From positions 16,147,501 to 16,211,500 of the forward strand of contig OX031072.1 in assembly GCA_943736015.1 (NCBI GenBank): a stretch of DNA of 64,000 bases. The letters run 5' to 3'. The number at the start of each line of letters is the position of its first letter. The stretch's first letter is position 1. The notes under the pieces are model-generated. The model had not been told where the DNA came from and did no database searches. It saw only the letters and a list, made by a program, of their open reading frames with translations. Positions 24,801 to 28,992 of this stretch are shown piece by piece. This stretch comes from Tridacna crocea. Lineage: Eukaryota > Mollusca > Bivalvia > Cardiida > Cardiidae. Position numbers and translations under genes: made by a program.

Positions 24801-26480
24801 TATACAATGAAAATTGTTTGTAAGTTTCAATTAACTGTATTTAAAGCTGTCAGAAAGATAATGCTTACCAAATGGCACTGAAAGAGTTATACCATTACCA
24901 CACAATGACGACTTTTGACACCCGAGGACGAAGCCTTTTGAAAACATTGTGGGAAAAGGAGAAAATGCTGGTAACCAGCATTTTCTCCTTTTCCCACAAA
25001 GTTTTCTACCCAATCAAAGCAAAACTGCACCATTTGAGCCACTTTAAAATTGTCATCTGCAAATGCTTTCAATTTGGATAGGTCTAAATTTTTGCTGTGT
25101 GGTAATGGGTTGAATTAGAGCTATCACTGAATGTGACTTAATAACCCCCCCCAGCGCTTTGACAGAAAAAAGTGTCAAGTTCAAGGGGAGATAATTCCTC
25201 ATCCAGGAAGAGTTGACACTTGAAAATTGTGCCTTTCAAATCTTCAATATAAGATCAGTTTATGTGCAAAGTTTCAACACAATTGAAGGAAAACTGCAGG
25301 AGGAGTTTGCAATACAAAATACTAGTATTTTGTACACTGACAGACACACAAACAAACAGACGCACAAATGGACGGACACACGGACGGACAGGCTGATTCA
25401 AGTATACCAAAAAAAACTTTCGTTTTGCAGGAGCTTAAAGATTGGAAGGCTGTTACAAGATCACAGTCTGGATGTTTACCTTTTCTGCCTACTGTATGGC
25501 CGCACTCTCTGAACATAACAATTTATATGTTTTTCTTCAGGTGTTTGTATTCGGACATGTTTGATTCCCATTTCCCGGCGCATCTAAAAATGAAACATGT
25601 GACACTTAGAATCTGATATACATGTACATGCATTCAAGTTTAATTTTACCACCATGGATCTGTGTATTCTAGCTACCATTATTTTTTTACCACAATGGTT
25701 TCAAAAGCCTATCTCCTGAGGGTCTGTATTAAAGGTTTAAACATAATAAAATTGGAAGTAAATTATGCAACAGAGCTTGTAGATGATTGAAACAGCAATT
25801 TTCTTCTCTTAGATAGGGGTTTTCTATGTGCCTGGATTTAGCATTTAACAAGATCTTCCACATAGTTTTATCCACCGAAGACATTTTTTCACGATGTGCT
25901 TTCGGCTTTGGAAATCAGGGGAATTTAACTCCCTTCTACAGTCTTTCTTGAAAATGATGATCAGTGTCACACAATCCGTAACTACACCTTTTCACCATTT
26001 CACATATTTTAATTGATTGATAACACAATAACTGCTGTTTTGATAATTAAAAAGATACAATCAAATTATCTCATGTCTATAACAAATTATGTCAGACTTT
26101 TTTGTTTACACGATGCCAAATGCTGCGCTTTCATCGGCTGATAAGATGTTGGAAGACCTGTCAATAAAAATCGGCAGAAAGATCAATTCTAATCAGTACC
26201 CATTAAATAAGGTTTGGTTGAGAATAATTAATTCTTTTCAATTTCGAAATCAAAATCATTCCCACTATCTGGGGCTCTGTTTTTGTTATTTTTGGAGTAT
26301 CAGACCCATTTTGACAAACCTCTGAATTTCGTCTTGTTTTCAACATAACATTTTCCAGTGAACTGTGGCAAGATGGCAAGGCCTTCAGATCAGGGATGGA
26401 CGCTGCGACTGAGGCTGCTGTGGGACTTAGTTTGGAAATCTGCATGAATCTTCTCAGAGCGACGGGCTTTACCTCAGCTC
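686..26480 (-). CDS. MYCBPAP: MYCBP-associated protein (MYCBPAP)-like gene, partial, 16 exons
   Basis: Sixteen minus-strand exons with AG/GT borders chain in one reading frame from 26480 down to 686 (783 codons). Seen: a Trp-Glu-Gln block (ENWEQEMFHRR), a TLTRTERGHP motif, then an ASH-like beta-rich module spread over the exons at 13073-9548 (HMTFENNGTVVLKYLW, then IRPGEILHIPVMFKSP and YFTESWLLDTVPVL), followed by a helical tail (SLTRAEMFEETNPG, HEPIVKDLW). From memory of the family, the TERG motif, the NNGTV-aromatic-W strand, the FTE-WLL-PVL segment and the NP-aromatic-LW tail match MYCBPAP. The vertebrate protein binds MYCBP and is expressed in testis; a sperm or ciliary role here is inference. 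The first coding exon is uncertain and the 3' end lies beyond base 1. Introns are 0.5-3.4 kb and loaded with MITEs. Confidence 0.68.
848..999. other. intronic, nothing recognised
   Basis: MYCBPAP-like intron; no repeat or motif I can name. Confidence 0.5.
1000..1176. mobile_element. TTAA hairpin MITE, short symmetric A form
   Basis: Both flanks carry the short-arm type (CCACAAGATCC and GGAACTGTGTGG), so the whole 177-bp unit is a near palindrome. Its right TTAA is shared with the next copy. Confidence 0.85.
1173..1401 (-). mobile_element. TTAA hairpin MITE, subfamily C
   Basis: Left end CCCTTTACCCCATAAGG, right end CTATGGAGTAAAGGG. Hairpin core GGTGAAATTGCTTG/CAAGCAATTTCACC is intact. Abuts the previous copy with one common TTAA. 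Confidence 0.9.
1454..1682 (-). mobile_element. TTAA hairpin MITE, subfamily A
   Basis: TTAA at both ends; hairpin with a few arm mismatches (GGTCACC apex). Confidence 0.88.
1756..2012 (+). mobile_element. tRNA-derived SINE
   Basis: A-box GTAGCTGAGTGGTTAGC, degenerate B-box (GGGTCGGATACC), then a body shared with 5995-6275 and 7105-7349 (TTTTTCGCCTCT, AGTGGCTTTGGAAAG). Confidence 0.75.
2063..2213 (-). CDS. MYCBPAP-like exon 16
   Basis: 151 nt from TTCTATAG to AAG|GTTACT. Phase fits the previous exon (TT+G) and leaves at 0. Encodes TLLREGMTQFSHETYKIADM and a Lys-rich tail. Confidence 0.6.
2341..2750. repeat. palindromic repeat J, copy 2
   Basis: Inner arms (CTTTCTATTGTGGTTTATTG / CAATAAACCACAATAGAAAG) fold back on each other; the outer half matches 1-190. 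The CRE sites have decayed to TGATGTCA. Confidence 0.75.
2811..3315 (-). mobile_element. subfamily A MITE split by a C copy
   Basis: Left part 2811-2907 and right part 3134-3315 are the two halves of one A element; a C element sits between. Right end is TTAA. The left half is of reverse type while the right outer half carries the GTCTGCAAATGC block, so outer parts are rearranged. Confidence 0.8.
2908..3133 (-). mobile_element. subfamily C MITE nested in an A MITE
   Basis: Inserted at a T-rich site of the host copy; borders TTAA (2908) and TTAT (3130). Hairpin core GGTGAAATTGCTCG present. Shows C was mobile after the host A copy landed. Confidence 0.85.
3665..3822 (-). CDS. MYCBPAP-like exon 15
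   Basis: 158 nt from ATTGTAG to CTT|GTAAGT; phase 0 in, two bases out. Encodes PCPADDDEDEHFTRQNELFD, then FCYRIVPLNFQP. Accepted on splice consensus and phase; similarity is weak. Confidence 0.58.
3842..3923 (-). mobile_element. A-type MITE, left fragment
   Basis: TTAACTCTTTCC end and the AAAGCAATAGCAGATGAC block only; cut off by the repeat that follows. Confidence 0.6.
3924..4240 (+). repeat. ACAG-containing dispersed repeat D
   Basis: Starts AGAGCTGTCACTGAATGTGA, includes GTAGGAGGAGTTTGCGACAC and an (ACAG)n-like part, ends in AACATTCGTTTTGCAGGGG. Other copies at 6293 and 25117. Confidence 0.8.
4445..4628. mobile_element. TTAA element E with GATCTTGGATCTA motif
   Basis: TTAACCCTTTTGCTGCTAAGC to GCAGGCTAAGAGTTAA: imperfect terminal inverted repeats and TTAA flanks, but no A/B/C hairpin. 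Distinct family. Confidence 0.65.
4634..4824 (-). mobile_element. A-type MITE with left hairpin arm lost
   Basis: Outer parts complete, but only the right arm of the hairpin (CATTTTCTCCTTTTCC) remains. It ends 18 bp downstream of the donor of the exon at 4842. Confidence 0.75.
4842..4955 (-). CDS. MYCBPAP-like exon 14
   Basis: 38 codons between CATCTCCAG and AAA|GTATGT, phase 0 both sides. Encodes FYFHEPIVKDLWIMM. Directly after NPG this restores an NP-x-x-x-x-x-x-x-V-x-x-LW pattern of the MYCBPAP tail. Confidence 0.72.
5535..5600. mobile_element. A-type hairpin fragment
   Basis: Isolated hairpin centre (GAATGCTGGTTACTTGCATTT) without termini. Confidence 0.5.
5624..5850 (-). mobile_element. 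TTAA hairpin MITE, subfamily A
   Basis: Full hairpin; left border TTTA, right TTAA; right terminus GTGGTAACGGG. Confidence 0.85.
5995..6275 (+). mobile_element. tRNA-derived SINE
   Basis: GGTAACTCAGTTGAAGGC A-box-like start and the same body as 1756-2012; follows a truncated A-type fragment (5925-5985). Confidence 0.7.
6293..6573 (+). repeat. dispersed repeat D, copy 2
   Basis: Same order as 3924-4240 with a GACAGACAGACGGACAGAC tract. Confidence 0.8.
6598..6690 (-). mobile_element. A-type MITE, right fragment
   Basis: Right hairpin arm and the AATCCAGGACTGTATGGGACAG end; no left half. Confidence 0.55.
6726..6875 (-). CDS. MYCBPAP-like exon 13
   Basis: Exactly 50 codons (TTTATAG| to GGG|GTAAGG), phase 0 both sides. 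Encodes a charged helix then SLTRAEMFEETNPG, matching the family tail. A subfamily C MITE ends 10 bp upstream of the exon on the coding strand, so the acceptor lacks a native pyrimidine tract. Confidence 0.78.
6885..7099 (+). mobile_element. TTAA MITE, subfamily C, hairpin collapsed
   Basis: Intact C termini and TTAA borders; the stem is shortened at the centre (CTCGTCACGTTGTCAC). It ends 10 bp from the acceptor of the exon at 6726-6875. Confidence 0.87.
7105..7349 (+). mobile_element. tRNA-derived SINE
   Basis: Body closely matches 1756-2012 (GATTTTTCGCCTCTCACCTC). Runs into the TTAA of the next MITE. Confidence 0.72.
7350..7578 (-). mobile_element. TTAA hairpin MITE, subfamily A
   Basis: Full copy with CACTGTGG/CCACAGTG outer stem variant; shares TTAA 7575-7578 with the next copy. 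Confidence 0.92.
7575..7803 (+). mobile_element. TTAA hairpin MITE, subfamily A
   Basis: Near-consensus copy in opposite orientation, back to back with the previous one over a single TTAA. Confidence 0.93.
7842..8083 (+). mobile_element. degenerate A-type MITE
   Basis: TTAAGCCC left end, mismatched hairpin, decayed right end (GTATAAAGGTTTA). Confidence 0.6.
8137..8341 (+). mobile_element. TTAA hairpin MITE, subfamily B
   Basis: TTAA both ends; apex CTGCTCGTATTGAGCAATT slightly mismatched; right end GGGAAAGGG. Confidence 0.9.
8342..8643. other. intronic, nothing recognised
   Basis: AT-rich, with poly-A and poly-T runs; no repeat family seen. Confidence 0.5.
8644..8872 (+). mobile_element. 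TTAA hairpin MITE, subfamily A
   Basis: Near-consensus, TTAA both sides, full hairpin. Confidence 0.93.
9061..9525. mobile_element. three tandem hairpins with different termini (family F)
   Basis: Hairpins near 9085-9150, 9225-9290 and 9380-9440 resemble the A core (GGAGAAAATGCTGGTAAA) but the flanks end in a GTACAGGGTACAGGCC motif instead of GGTAATGGGTTAA. The last repeat ends 22 bp from the donor of the exon at 9548. Confidence 0.7.
9548..9735 (-). CDS. MYCBPAP-like exon 12 (ASH-like strands)
   Basis: 188 nt from TTTTGCAG to GAG|GTAAAA, phase 0 out. Encodes SIRPGEILHIPVMFKSP, then GYFTESWLLDTVPVL and IKFTLKGVAREV. The PGE-x-x-x-x-PV-x-F-x-S-P, F-x-E-W-x-L and L-x-G-V-A pattern is a complete ASH-type C-terminal sheet and the best evidence for the family. 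Confidence 0.85.
9736..10041. other. intronic, nothing recognised
   Basis: A short imperfect palindrome around ACATGGGTAA...TTACCCATG (9900-9935) is the only structure noticed. Confidence 0.45.
10042..10127. repeat. C-tract / T-tract / G-tract cluster
   Basis: CCCCCCC, long T runs, then six G-runs of 4-7 within 45 bases. The G-rich half (10083-10125) could form a G-quadruplex; the C-run can pair with it. Confidence 0.7.
10300..10430. repeat. GATCTTGATCTA-type repeat E fragment
   Basis: GTGCAGTCTGATCTTGATCTA plus CTGTCCACAAAAG, as in other E copies; no clear ends. Confidence 0.45.
10745..10960 (+). repeat. repeat D, degenerate fragment
   Basis: Holds the ACGAGGAGTTTCACACGCC and GGACAGGCAGATGA remains of the D family. 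Confidence 0.4.
11026..11110. mobile_element. degenerate A-type hairpin fragment
   Basis: GTGGGAAAAGGAG arm and CTCCACAATGTTT partner remain, apex decayed. Confidence 0.45.
11175..11247 (-). CDS. MYCBPAP-like exon 11
   Basis: 73 nt from TTATCAG to GCAG|GTGAGC. Encodes KLPAFHPLPIRRPVRRPFYC, the turn between two ASH strands; continues directly from YLWK and carries one base into the next exon. Confidence 0.75.
11846..12074 (+). mobile_element. TTAA hairpin MITE, subfamily A
   Basis: Left TTAA, right border CTAA; full hairpin with a few mismatches in the right arm. Confidence 0.88.
12254..12535 (+). mobile_element. A-type MITE with duplicated right flank
   Basis: The right hairpin arm is lost and the block with TGCAAGTGCTTTGAAT occurs twice in different versions. 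TTAA ends kept. Looks like a recombinant of two copies. Confidence 0.82.
12657..12885 (-). mobile_element. TTAA hairpin MITE, subfamily A
   Basis: Left TTAA, right ATAA; full hairpin. Confidence 0.9.
12892..13033 (+). mobile_element. A-type MITE, right-half fragment
   Basis: Starts within the hairpin's right arm; decayed right end lies 40 bp from the donor of the exon at 13073. Confidence 0.6.
13073..13274 (-). CDS. MYCBPAP-like exon 10 (start of ASH-like module)
   Basis: 202 nt from TCCATAG to AAG|GTGATG; phases match on both sides. Encodes beta-strand-rich sequence ending SHMTFENNGTVVLKYLWK, the N-x-G-T-V-x-aromatic-x-W strand typical of ASH/MSP-like domains in cilia and centrosome proteins. 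Confidence 0.8.
13314..13541 (+). mobile_element. TTAA hairpin MITE, subfamily C
   Basis: TTAACCCTTTACTCCATAG to ATGGGGTAAAGGATTAA; the left arm reads TGTGAAATTTCTTATG, partly mismatched. Confidence 0.9.
13831..14061 (-). mobile_element. TTAA hairpin MITE, subfamily A
   Basis: Full hairpin with TTGGAAAAGG arms; shares TTAA 14058-14061 with the next copy. Confidence 0.9.
14058..14253 (+). mobile_element. A-type MITE, left hairpin arm lost
   Basis: Goes from AAGCCTTTCC to CCAGGATTTCCTCC, so the hairpin is deleted; TTAA both ends. Confidence 0.82.
14300..14505 (-). CDS. MYCBPAP-like exon 9
   Basis: 206 nt from TTTTGTAG to the donor AAG|GTTTGT; phase 0 in, two bases out. Encodes a Ser/Cys-rich, low-complexity acidic stretch (HEEIMENEQIMEENG) with no recognised domain. 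Confidence 0.65.
14552..14640. repeat. GCAGGCTAATCTGAGA dyad repeat
   Basis: TTTGCATAAAGTGTCGTCTC pairs with a GAGACAGCACTTTACGCAAA arm around a short loop. Related dyads near 22150 and 38645. Confidence 0.65.
14750..14856 (-). CDS. MYCBPAP-like exon 8
   Basis: 107 nt from TGTCACAG to GTG|GTAAGT; phase 1 in, 0 out. Encodes SSFWYNPGFFEEEQQQEDYGG, an acidic Gln-rich segment, probably a linker before the ASH-like module. Confidence 0.68.
15020..15135 (-). mobile_element. tRNA-like SINE head
   Basis: On minus: TTTAGCTCAGAGGTT (A-box) and AGGTTCGAATCCTGC (B-box), but the acceptor and T stems do not pair, so it is not a functional tRNA. Confidence 0.6.
15211..15362. repeat. GACA/GAGA microsatellite
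   Basis: Runs of GACAGACAGACAGAAAGACA grading into GAGAGAAAGAGAGACAG. Confidence 0.95.
15395..15630 (+). mobile_element. TTAA hairpin MITE, subfamily A
   Basis: TTAA both ends; variant terminus CCCTTTACCAAACAATCG; full hairpin. Confidence 0.9.
15669..15725 (-). mobile_element. A-type MITE, left fragment
   Basis: TTAACCTAGAGCAGACAAC and GACTTGTCCAAAT only; truncated by the next copy at TTAA 15726. Confidence 0.55.
15726..15924 (-). mobile_element. A-type MITE, right hairpin arm lost
   Basis: Left arm up to GCTGGTAACC, then straight to AAAGGCTTTTTCC. Borders TTAA and TCAA. Confidence 0.82.
15950..16077 (-). mobile_element. A-type MITE fragment, degenerate
   Basis: GGGTAGAAAGTTTTGTGGGAAA and the right flank to TTTGGTAAAGAATGA. 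Confidence 0.55.
16085..16565. repeat. dispersed repeat Q (GTCGCCTTTTACGACATGC)
   Basis: Two GTCGCCTT-TACGACATGC-like blocks (16239, 16488), ATTCTTATACCCCCG and an ACGGGACCCCACGGGG end. This motif set is widespread in molluscan genomes (from memory). Confidence 0.55.
16653..16850 (-). mobile_element. subfamily B MITE, right end truncated
   Basis: TTAACCCTTTCCCAAATG end and full B hairpin (AATTACTCGTTACGAGCAATT); stops after GACTTGTACTGCAG. Confidence 0.82.
17237..17319 (-). CDS. MYCBPAP-like exon 7
   Basis: 83 nt from ATTCCAG to AAAG|GTTATC. Encodes QTLTRTERGHPKTP, the clearest short family motif (TLT-x-TERG-x-P in vertebrate MYCBPAP, from memory). Phase continues from the exon ending at 19110. 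Confidence 0.78.
17452..17675 (+). mobile_element. divergent A-type MITE
   Basis: Termini CTTTACCAAACAATCCC and GATGAAGAGTTCA; apex AATGCCGGTTACCAGCAATT. Confidence 0.7.
17734..17941 (-). mobile_element. TTAA hairpin MITE, subfamily A
   Basis: Left end degenerate (TTGACCCCTTACC), right TTAA; apex CTGATTACTAGC. Confidence 0.82.
17982..18210 (+). mobile_element. TTAA hairpin MITE, subfamily C
   Basis: Close to C consensus, TTAA both ends, hairpin with CTCATGACGAG centre. Confidence 0.93.
18212..18453. mobile_element. A-type fragments
   Basis: A hairpin stub (18212-18255) and a right-half piece (18365-18453) separated by unrelated AT-rich sequence. Confidence 0.5.
18510..18738 (-). mobile_element. 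TTAA hairpin MITE, subfamily A
   Basis: Full hairpin, TTAA both ends. Confidence 0.92.
18741..19017. repeat. rearranged repeat mix
   Basis: Starts like a MITE (CCCTTAACAAAACAATC), then AGCTTTTAGGATCACCCAG and GTGCGTCGTGCG as in the large tandem element at 38805, then a decayed A right half. Confidence 0.4.
19110..19435 (-). CDS. MYCBPAP-like exon 6 (large)
   Basis: 326 nt from TTTTGCAG to the donor AAT|GTAGTA, phase 0 in, two bases out. Contains ENWEQEMFHRRMEQKRL, a charged helix, then PVGDLLMTRTDD and FWTLEPRYRNRQ. Joining to the next exon restores an ATG (Met) codon, which supports the weak donor. Confidence 0.75.
19716..19948 (-). mobile_element. A-type MITE with TTGA target duplication
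   Basis: Both borders read TTGA rather than TTAA. Hairpin arms altered (GTGGTAAAAGGTGG / CCTTTTACCAC). Confidence 0.85.
20215..20415. repeat. GATCTTGATCTA dyad repeat E
   Basis: GTGCAGTCTGATCTTGATCTA at 20256 pairs with GATCAAGATCAGACTGCAC at 20368, making a loose inverted repeat. Confidence 0.6.
20475..20675 (+). mobile_element. A-type MITE, right end lost
   Basis: TATCCCTTTACCAAACAATCC start, full hairpin, ends after CTTCAATTTGGACAAGCC. Confidence 0.75.
20841..20947 (-). CDS. MYCBPAP-like exon 5
   Basis: Acceptor CTTTCAAG, donor GAG|GTAAAA; 107 nt ending in phase 0. Encodes FPGPKIGEEGR then VPHSILGDVESFINEAKKRG, an ILG-x-x-x-x-F-x-x-EA-x-x-RG pattern that I associate with the N-terminal half of MYCBPAP. 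Confidence 0.7.
21011..21232 (-). mobile_element. TTAA hairpin MITE, subfamily A
   Basis: Left TTAA, right TTGA; full hairpin. Confidence 0.9.
21310..21507 (-). mobile_element. tRNA-derived SINE
   Basis: On minus: CTGTAGCTCAGTTGGTAGAG A-box and a B-box-like GATGGTTTGATC, body ending near CCACATAACTATTGTC (minus complement). Same family as 58766 and 62858. Confidence 0.78.
21510..21740 (+). mobile_element. TTAA hairpin MITE, subfamily A
   Basis: Left TTAA follows the SINE directly; right end GGTAATGAGGATTG. Confidence 0.85.
21977..22031 (+). mobile_element. A-type MITE, right-end fragment
   Basis: CAATTTGGACCAATCTAAAA to TTTGGTAAAGAATTAA. It ends 11 bp from the 56-nt exon at 22043. Confidence 0.7.
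22043..22098 (-). CDS. MYCBPAP-like exon 4 (56 nt)
   Basis: Small exon between TTTTCAG and GTATGT. Its 56 nt exactly bridge the phases of the exons at 25480 and 20947 (AG+A in, A+GA out). Encodes QNVGVLRPAKKGSTVFSR, whose basic PxxK and FSR pattern suits the region before FPGP. Confidence 0.6.
22140..22240. repeat. GCAGGCTGACC dyad repeat
   Basis: CGGTCAGCCTTCGCAGTACT pairs with GTACTCGCAGGCTGACCTG. Confidence 0.55.
22297..22527 (+). mobile_element. TTAA hairpin MITE, subfamily A
   Basis: Left border TTAG, right TTAA; B-like right end GGGAAAGGG, so an A/B hybrid. Confidence 0.87.
22645..23165. repeat. 44-bp minisatellite, about 12 units
   Basis: Unit ATTTTGAGATTCAAAGA then GCTACTTATGTGGACAGTGC then AGGGAAT. 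Some units carry CTATCTGCGCACAGTGCTGG variants, giving higher-order alternation. Confidence 0.95.
23237..23457 (+). mobile_element. TTAA hairpin MITE, subfamily A
   Basis: TTAACTCATTACC to GGTAATGAGTTAA; full hairpin. Confidence 0.92.
23475..23619 (+). mobile_element. A-type MITE, decayed right half
   Basis: CATTTTCTTTTTTCTCTCAA then GAATTTGGACCAGTCTAGG. Confidence 0.55.
23618..23838 (+). mobile_element. A-type MITE, divergent right end
   Basis: TTAACTCTTTATTACACAATC; hairpin with CTGATCACCAGC apex; right end decayed. Confidence 0.8.
23841..24029 (+). mobile_element. A-type MITE with hairpin removed
   Basis: GAAAACATTGTGGGAAACAATGTTTTC: the stem is cut to its base, everything else is near consensus. 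Confidence 0.9.
24062..24290 (-). mobile_element. TTAA hairpin MITE, subfamily A
   Basis: Near-consensus reverse copy; TTAA both ends. Confidence 0.93.
24333..24561 (-). mobile_element. TTAA hairpin MITE, subfamily A
   Basis: Near-consensus reverse copy, TTAACCCATTACC to GGTAATGGGTTAA. Confidence 0.93.
24719..24810. repeat. repeat E fragment
   Basis: TTAACCCTTTCCACACC start, then AATCAAGATCAGGCAGCACAG and CTGTCAGTCTGATCTTAGTC inverted arms. Confidence 0.55.
24888..25113 (+). mobile_element. TTAA hairpin MITE, subfamily A
   Basis: Borders TTAT and TTGA; full hairpin. Confidence 0.88.
25117..25437 (+). repeat. dispersed repeat D, copy 3
   Basis: AGAGCTATCACTGAATGTGA start, GACAGACACACAAACAAACA tract, end near TTTCGTTTTGCAGGAG. 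Confidence 0.8.
25480..25583 (-). CDS. MYCBPAP-like exon 3
   Basis: Acceptor TTTTTAG, donor AAAG|GTAAAC; 104 nt, phase 0 in, two bases carried out. Encodes a basic segment (MRREMGIKHVR ... VRPYSRQK). It starts with an in-frame ATG, so an alternative translation start here is possible. Confidence 0.6.
25584..26202. other. intronic, little recognised
   Basis: A short A-type remnant (25665-25740, ACCACAATGGTTTCAAAAGC); otherwise unique AT-rich sequence. Confidence 0.45.
26203..26300. repeat. half copy of palindromic repeat H
   Basis: CAATTTCGAAATCAAAATCA and ATCTGGGGCTCTG match the right half of the repeat at 29921-30112. Confidence 0.5.
26320..26480 (-). CDS. MYCBPAP-like exon 2 (N-terminal)
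   Basis: Acceptor TTTCCTACAG, donor GAG|GTTTGT; 161 nt entered with one base carried over, leaving in phase 0. It encodes a basic/helical stretch (ALRRFMQISKL). Not conserved enough for me to identify alone; supported by phase with the next exon. Confidence 0.5.
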
Positions 26481-26532
26481 CTGTAGGAAATATTTCAAAA
26501 CCTCTTTCGAATTCCAATAGTTTTGTGTCACA

Positions 26533-26718
26533 CTAACTCTTTACCAAACAACAAAATTTTAGACAAGTCCAAATTCAAAGCTCTTGCAGACATCAAAATA
26601 AATGTGACTTAAAAACTGAAACCTGTTTAGGTAAGGTAGAAAACACTGGAAAAAGGAGAAAATGCTGGTTACCAGCATTTTTTTCCTTTTCCCACAATGT
26701 TTTCAAAAGGTTTCTTTT
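26533..26718 (-). mobile_element. A-type MITE, right end lost
   Basis: CTAACTCTTTACCAAACAAC, full hairpin, stops after TCAAAAGGTTTCTTTT. Lies just outside the exon at 26320-26480, on its upstream side. Confidence 0.8.
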
Positions 26719-26885
26719 ATAATAAATGGCACAAGACAAAAATGAGGGAACGTATTGATCTGTTGTCAACCAATTCCGGAATTATTGACCCCCTTGGACA
26801 TTTTGCAGTAAAATTAGCCTTTCATTAATTAAATTAACTTTCTTTCAGTAATACCATGAATAAATATGAAACAGTAGTGGTTTGT

Positions 26886-27066
26886 TTAACCCTTTCCCAA
26901 ACGACAATTTTTAGACTCTTCCAAACTCAAAGAGTTTGCAGATGACAATTTCAAATTTGATACAAATGGCAGAAAGTTCTCCAAATGGGTAGAAAACACT
27001 GAGGGAAAAGGAGAAATTGCTCGTTACGAGCAATTTCTCCTTTTCCCACAGTGTTTTCAAAAGCCA
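26886..27066 (-). mobile_element. subfamily B MITE, right end lost
   Basis: Close to B consensus with CTCGTTACGAG apex; truncated after CAGTGTTTTCAAAAGCC, where element G remnant begins. Confidence 0.87.
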
Positions 27067-27069
27067 TCA

Positions 27070-27202
27070 ATTTTTTTTTGTAATTTTTAATGATTATTAA
27101 TTATTGATGATTTGTATTGTTTTTTTTTCATATAAATTTCAGTGAAATATATATATATTTTTTAATTTGGTATGATGTGAAAACTTTAAATACCCACCTT
27201 TA
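27070..27202 (+). mobile_element. TTAA element G, right-end remnant
   Basis: TGATTTGTATTG to ACCCACCTTTA matches 56870-56998 closely. Confidence 0.7.
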
Positions 27203-27249
27203 CGCTCTTTTATGACAATAAGCATATGCACGGAAAACGGGGCTGACAT
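27198..27249 (-). CDS. possible first coding exon of the MYCBPAP-like gene
   Basis: An ATG at 27249 opens 17 codons ending in a donor (G|GTGGGT) with phase 1, exactly what the exon at 26480 requires. However, the donor lies in the terminus of a TTAA element (compare 56593-56998), and the peptide has no recognisable motif. The phase match may be chance. Confidence 0.22.
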
Positions 27250-28063
27250 CTATTGGAAAAACTGCAATGTTTTATTCCTTTTTTATTGACCCCCTCTCCA
27301 AATTTTGGTTTTGAACTTATTTGACAATTTTAGCAAATGAAAATAGCAATTCTGGATCAAAATTTTGTGAACTCTAAAAACACCAGTTGATTTTTCAGAT
27401 GGATGAGGATGATATCATATAACTCAAAGTATACTCATAGTATTATCTTTGTGTCATTTCATGTAAACAACCAATATGATTGTAAATAACAGATCCGAAG
27501 CAAAAGTGTAGTAAATCTGCACTGAAAAAAAAGACCGAGAACTGCCAACAATACTGCCGGCTAGTACTTAAAAATAAGACTGTACCTTTTACATATTTAA
27601 CTCACGAGAAACTGTGACCTTTTTTTTCCTGAAAAAATTAATTTCATTTAAACATTTTTATTTCTGGTGTGTTAGTCATTTTCATACAAACGATGCCGGT
27701 ACAGAATTTTAGTATCATTTCAAATAGAGCAAGAAAAGCTGATGGGAAGTAAATGCGTAGGCTGAAATGTCTCAGGTTTTTTACCCTTAATCTTTCCTTC
27801 ATCGCTTTTTCTGAGAGGGTCCATGGTCTCGATGCTATTTCATTGCTGTTGCTAACGATCCAGAAGTGGGTTTATATTTTCCCGCCATACGTCATAATAA
27901 CGGTTTGGTACACGATTTTATAAAATTAAACTGGTATCCGCTTTTAGCTTACGCATATGATTATGAATATCCAGCCCTAGGTTCATGTCAGGGTACCAAT
28001 TTTATTTTTTATTGAATACCCGAATACCCGACTAAATTGGGAGACCGAGGATTCCAAATTACA
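27250..28063. other. intergenic region between head-to-head genes
   Basis: No repeat family recognised, in contrast to all the rest of the window. Probably holds the promoters of the MYCBPAP-like and GAPDH genes. Confidence 0.5.
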
Positions 28064-28074
28064 CGCGCATGCGT
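28064..28074. promoter_or_regulatory. NRF-1-like palindrome in the shared 5' region
   Basis: CGCGCATGCGT, close to the NRF-1 consensus (YGCGCAYGCGCR), lies 38 bp upstream of the first GAPDH donor. NRF-1 sites are common in CpG-type and divergent promoters of metabolic and ciliary genes. No TATA box is evident. Confidence 0.45.
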
Positions 28075-28112
28075 TAACTAAAACTACCGGCTTCTTGCAC
28101 ATTTCACTCAAG
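28075..28112 (+). other. GAPDH 5' UTR exon 1 (start approximate)
   Basis: A strong donor (CTCAAG|GTAAGT) at 28112/28113 precedes the acceptor at 29298 that opens the ATG-containing exon. The transcription start is not visible; 28075 is a guess just downstream of the NRF-1-like site. Confidence 0.45.
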
Positions 28113-28779
28113 GTAAGTCTCTTTTTACAGAAAATATTAGCGTACAAATTCTTCTGCGACTGAGCTGCGAAATCACGTGTGCTTTCGTTTCGGGAAGAAT
28201 CAACACGTCATATGTAAATTACAAAATTCTTTATGCCCTAATTATTATTTTGAATGGGTTAGCTGCACTGGACCGACATGACACGATTGGTTGATAGAAC
28301 CAGAAGAACCGAGGCGAGAGCTTCATCAAGCTTGGACTTAGTATTTTTCGGAATGGAAGGCTTATTTTGCAGAAAAGATAATACTCGACTTAAGTGTGGA
28401 AATATTTTCAAAATGCCTTTAGTCATACCCGAATGAATTCAACTTAATTGCTTCGCTTGCTTCAAATAACGACCTTCAAGGAAGGAACAATGTCAAGGTC
28501 AAACCTAAATAGATGCAAGTGACATTGGTTTATTTGGAAATAGTCTGTGTGTCTTGCAGTTACTATTTATATTTGAAAGGGATTGGGAAGGTTTCGTAAG
28601 TTTGCATGTATTATTCTTACATTTGATTTCCATTCATTGGAAAAGTTTGTTGGTGTTGCTTTCCTCACTTACCCAATATGAGTGCACAGGAATTTGACAT
28701 TCTATATTGAAAATAGATCTGTTATGATTAAATGTGAAAAAAGAAATACCCCACAATATATAAAGAAGCACAAGGAATG

Positions 28780-28992
28780 CAACATCTCAATTCCTTGTTT
28801 TCATGAACCTGGTAAAGAAGCCTTTTGAAAAATTGTGAGAAAAGGAGAAAATGCTTGTAACCAGCATTTTCTCCTTTTCCCCTAATGTATTCTACCCTTC
28901 CAGACCAAATTAATTTTTGAGATCAATTCTGTCATCTGCAAATGCTTTCAATTTGGACCCAGTCTAAAATTTTCTCATTTGGTATAGAAATT
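28780..28992 (+). mobile_element. A-type MITE, left end decayed
   Basis: Hairpin TGAGAAAAGGAGAAAATGC with right flank to CATTTGGTATAG. First repeat in GAPDH intron 1. Confidence 0.75.
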
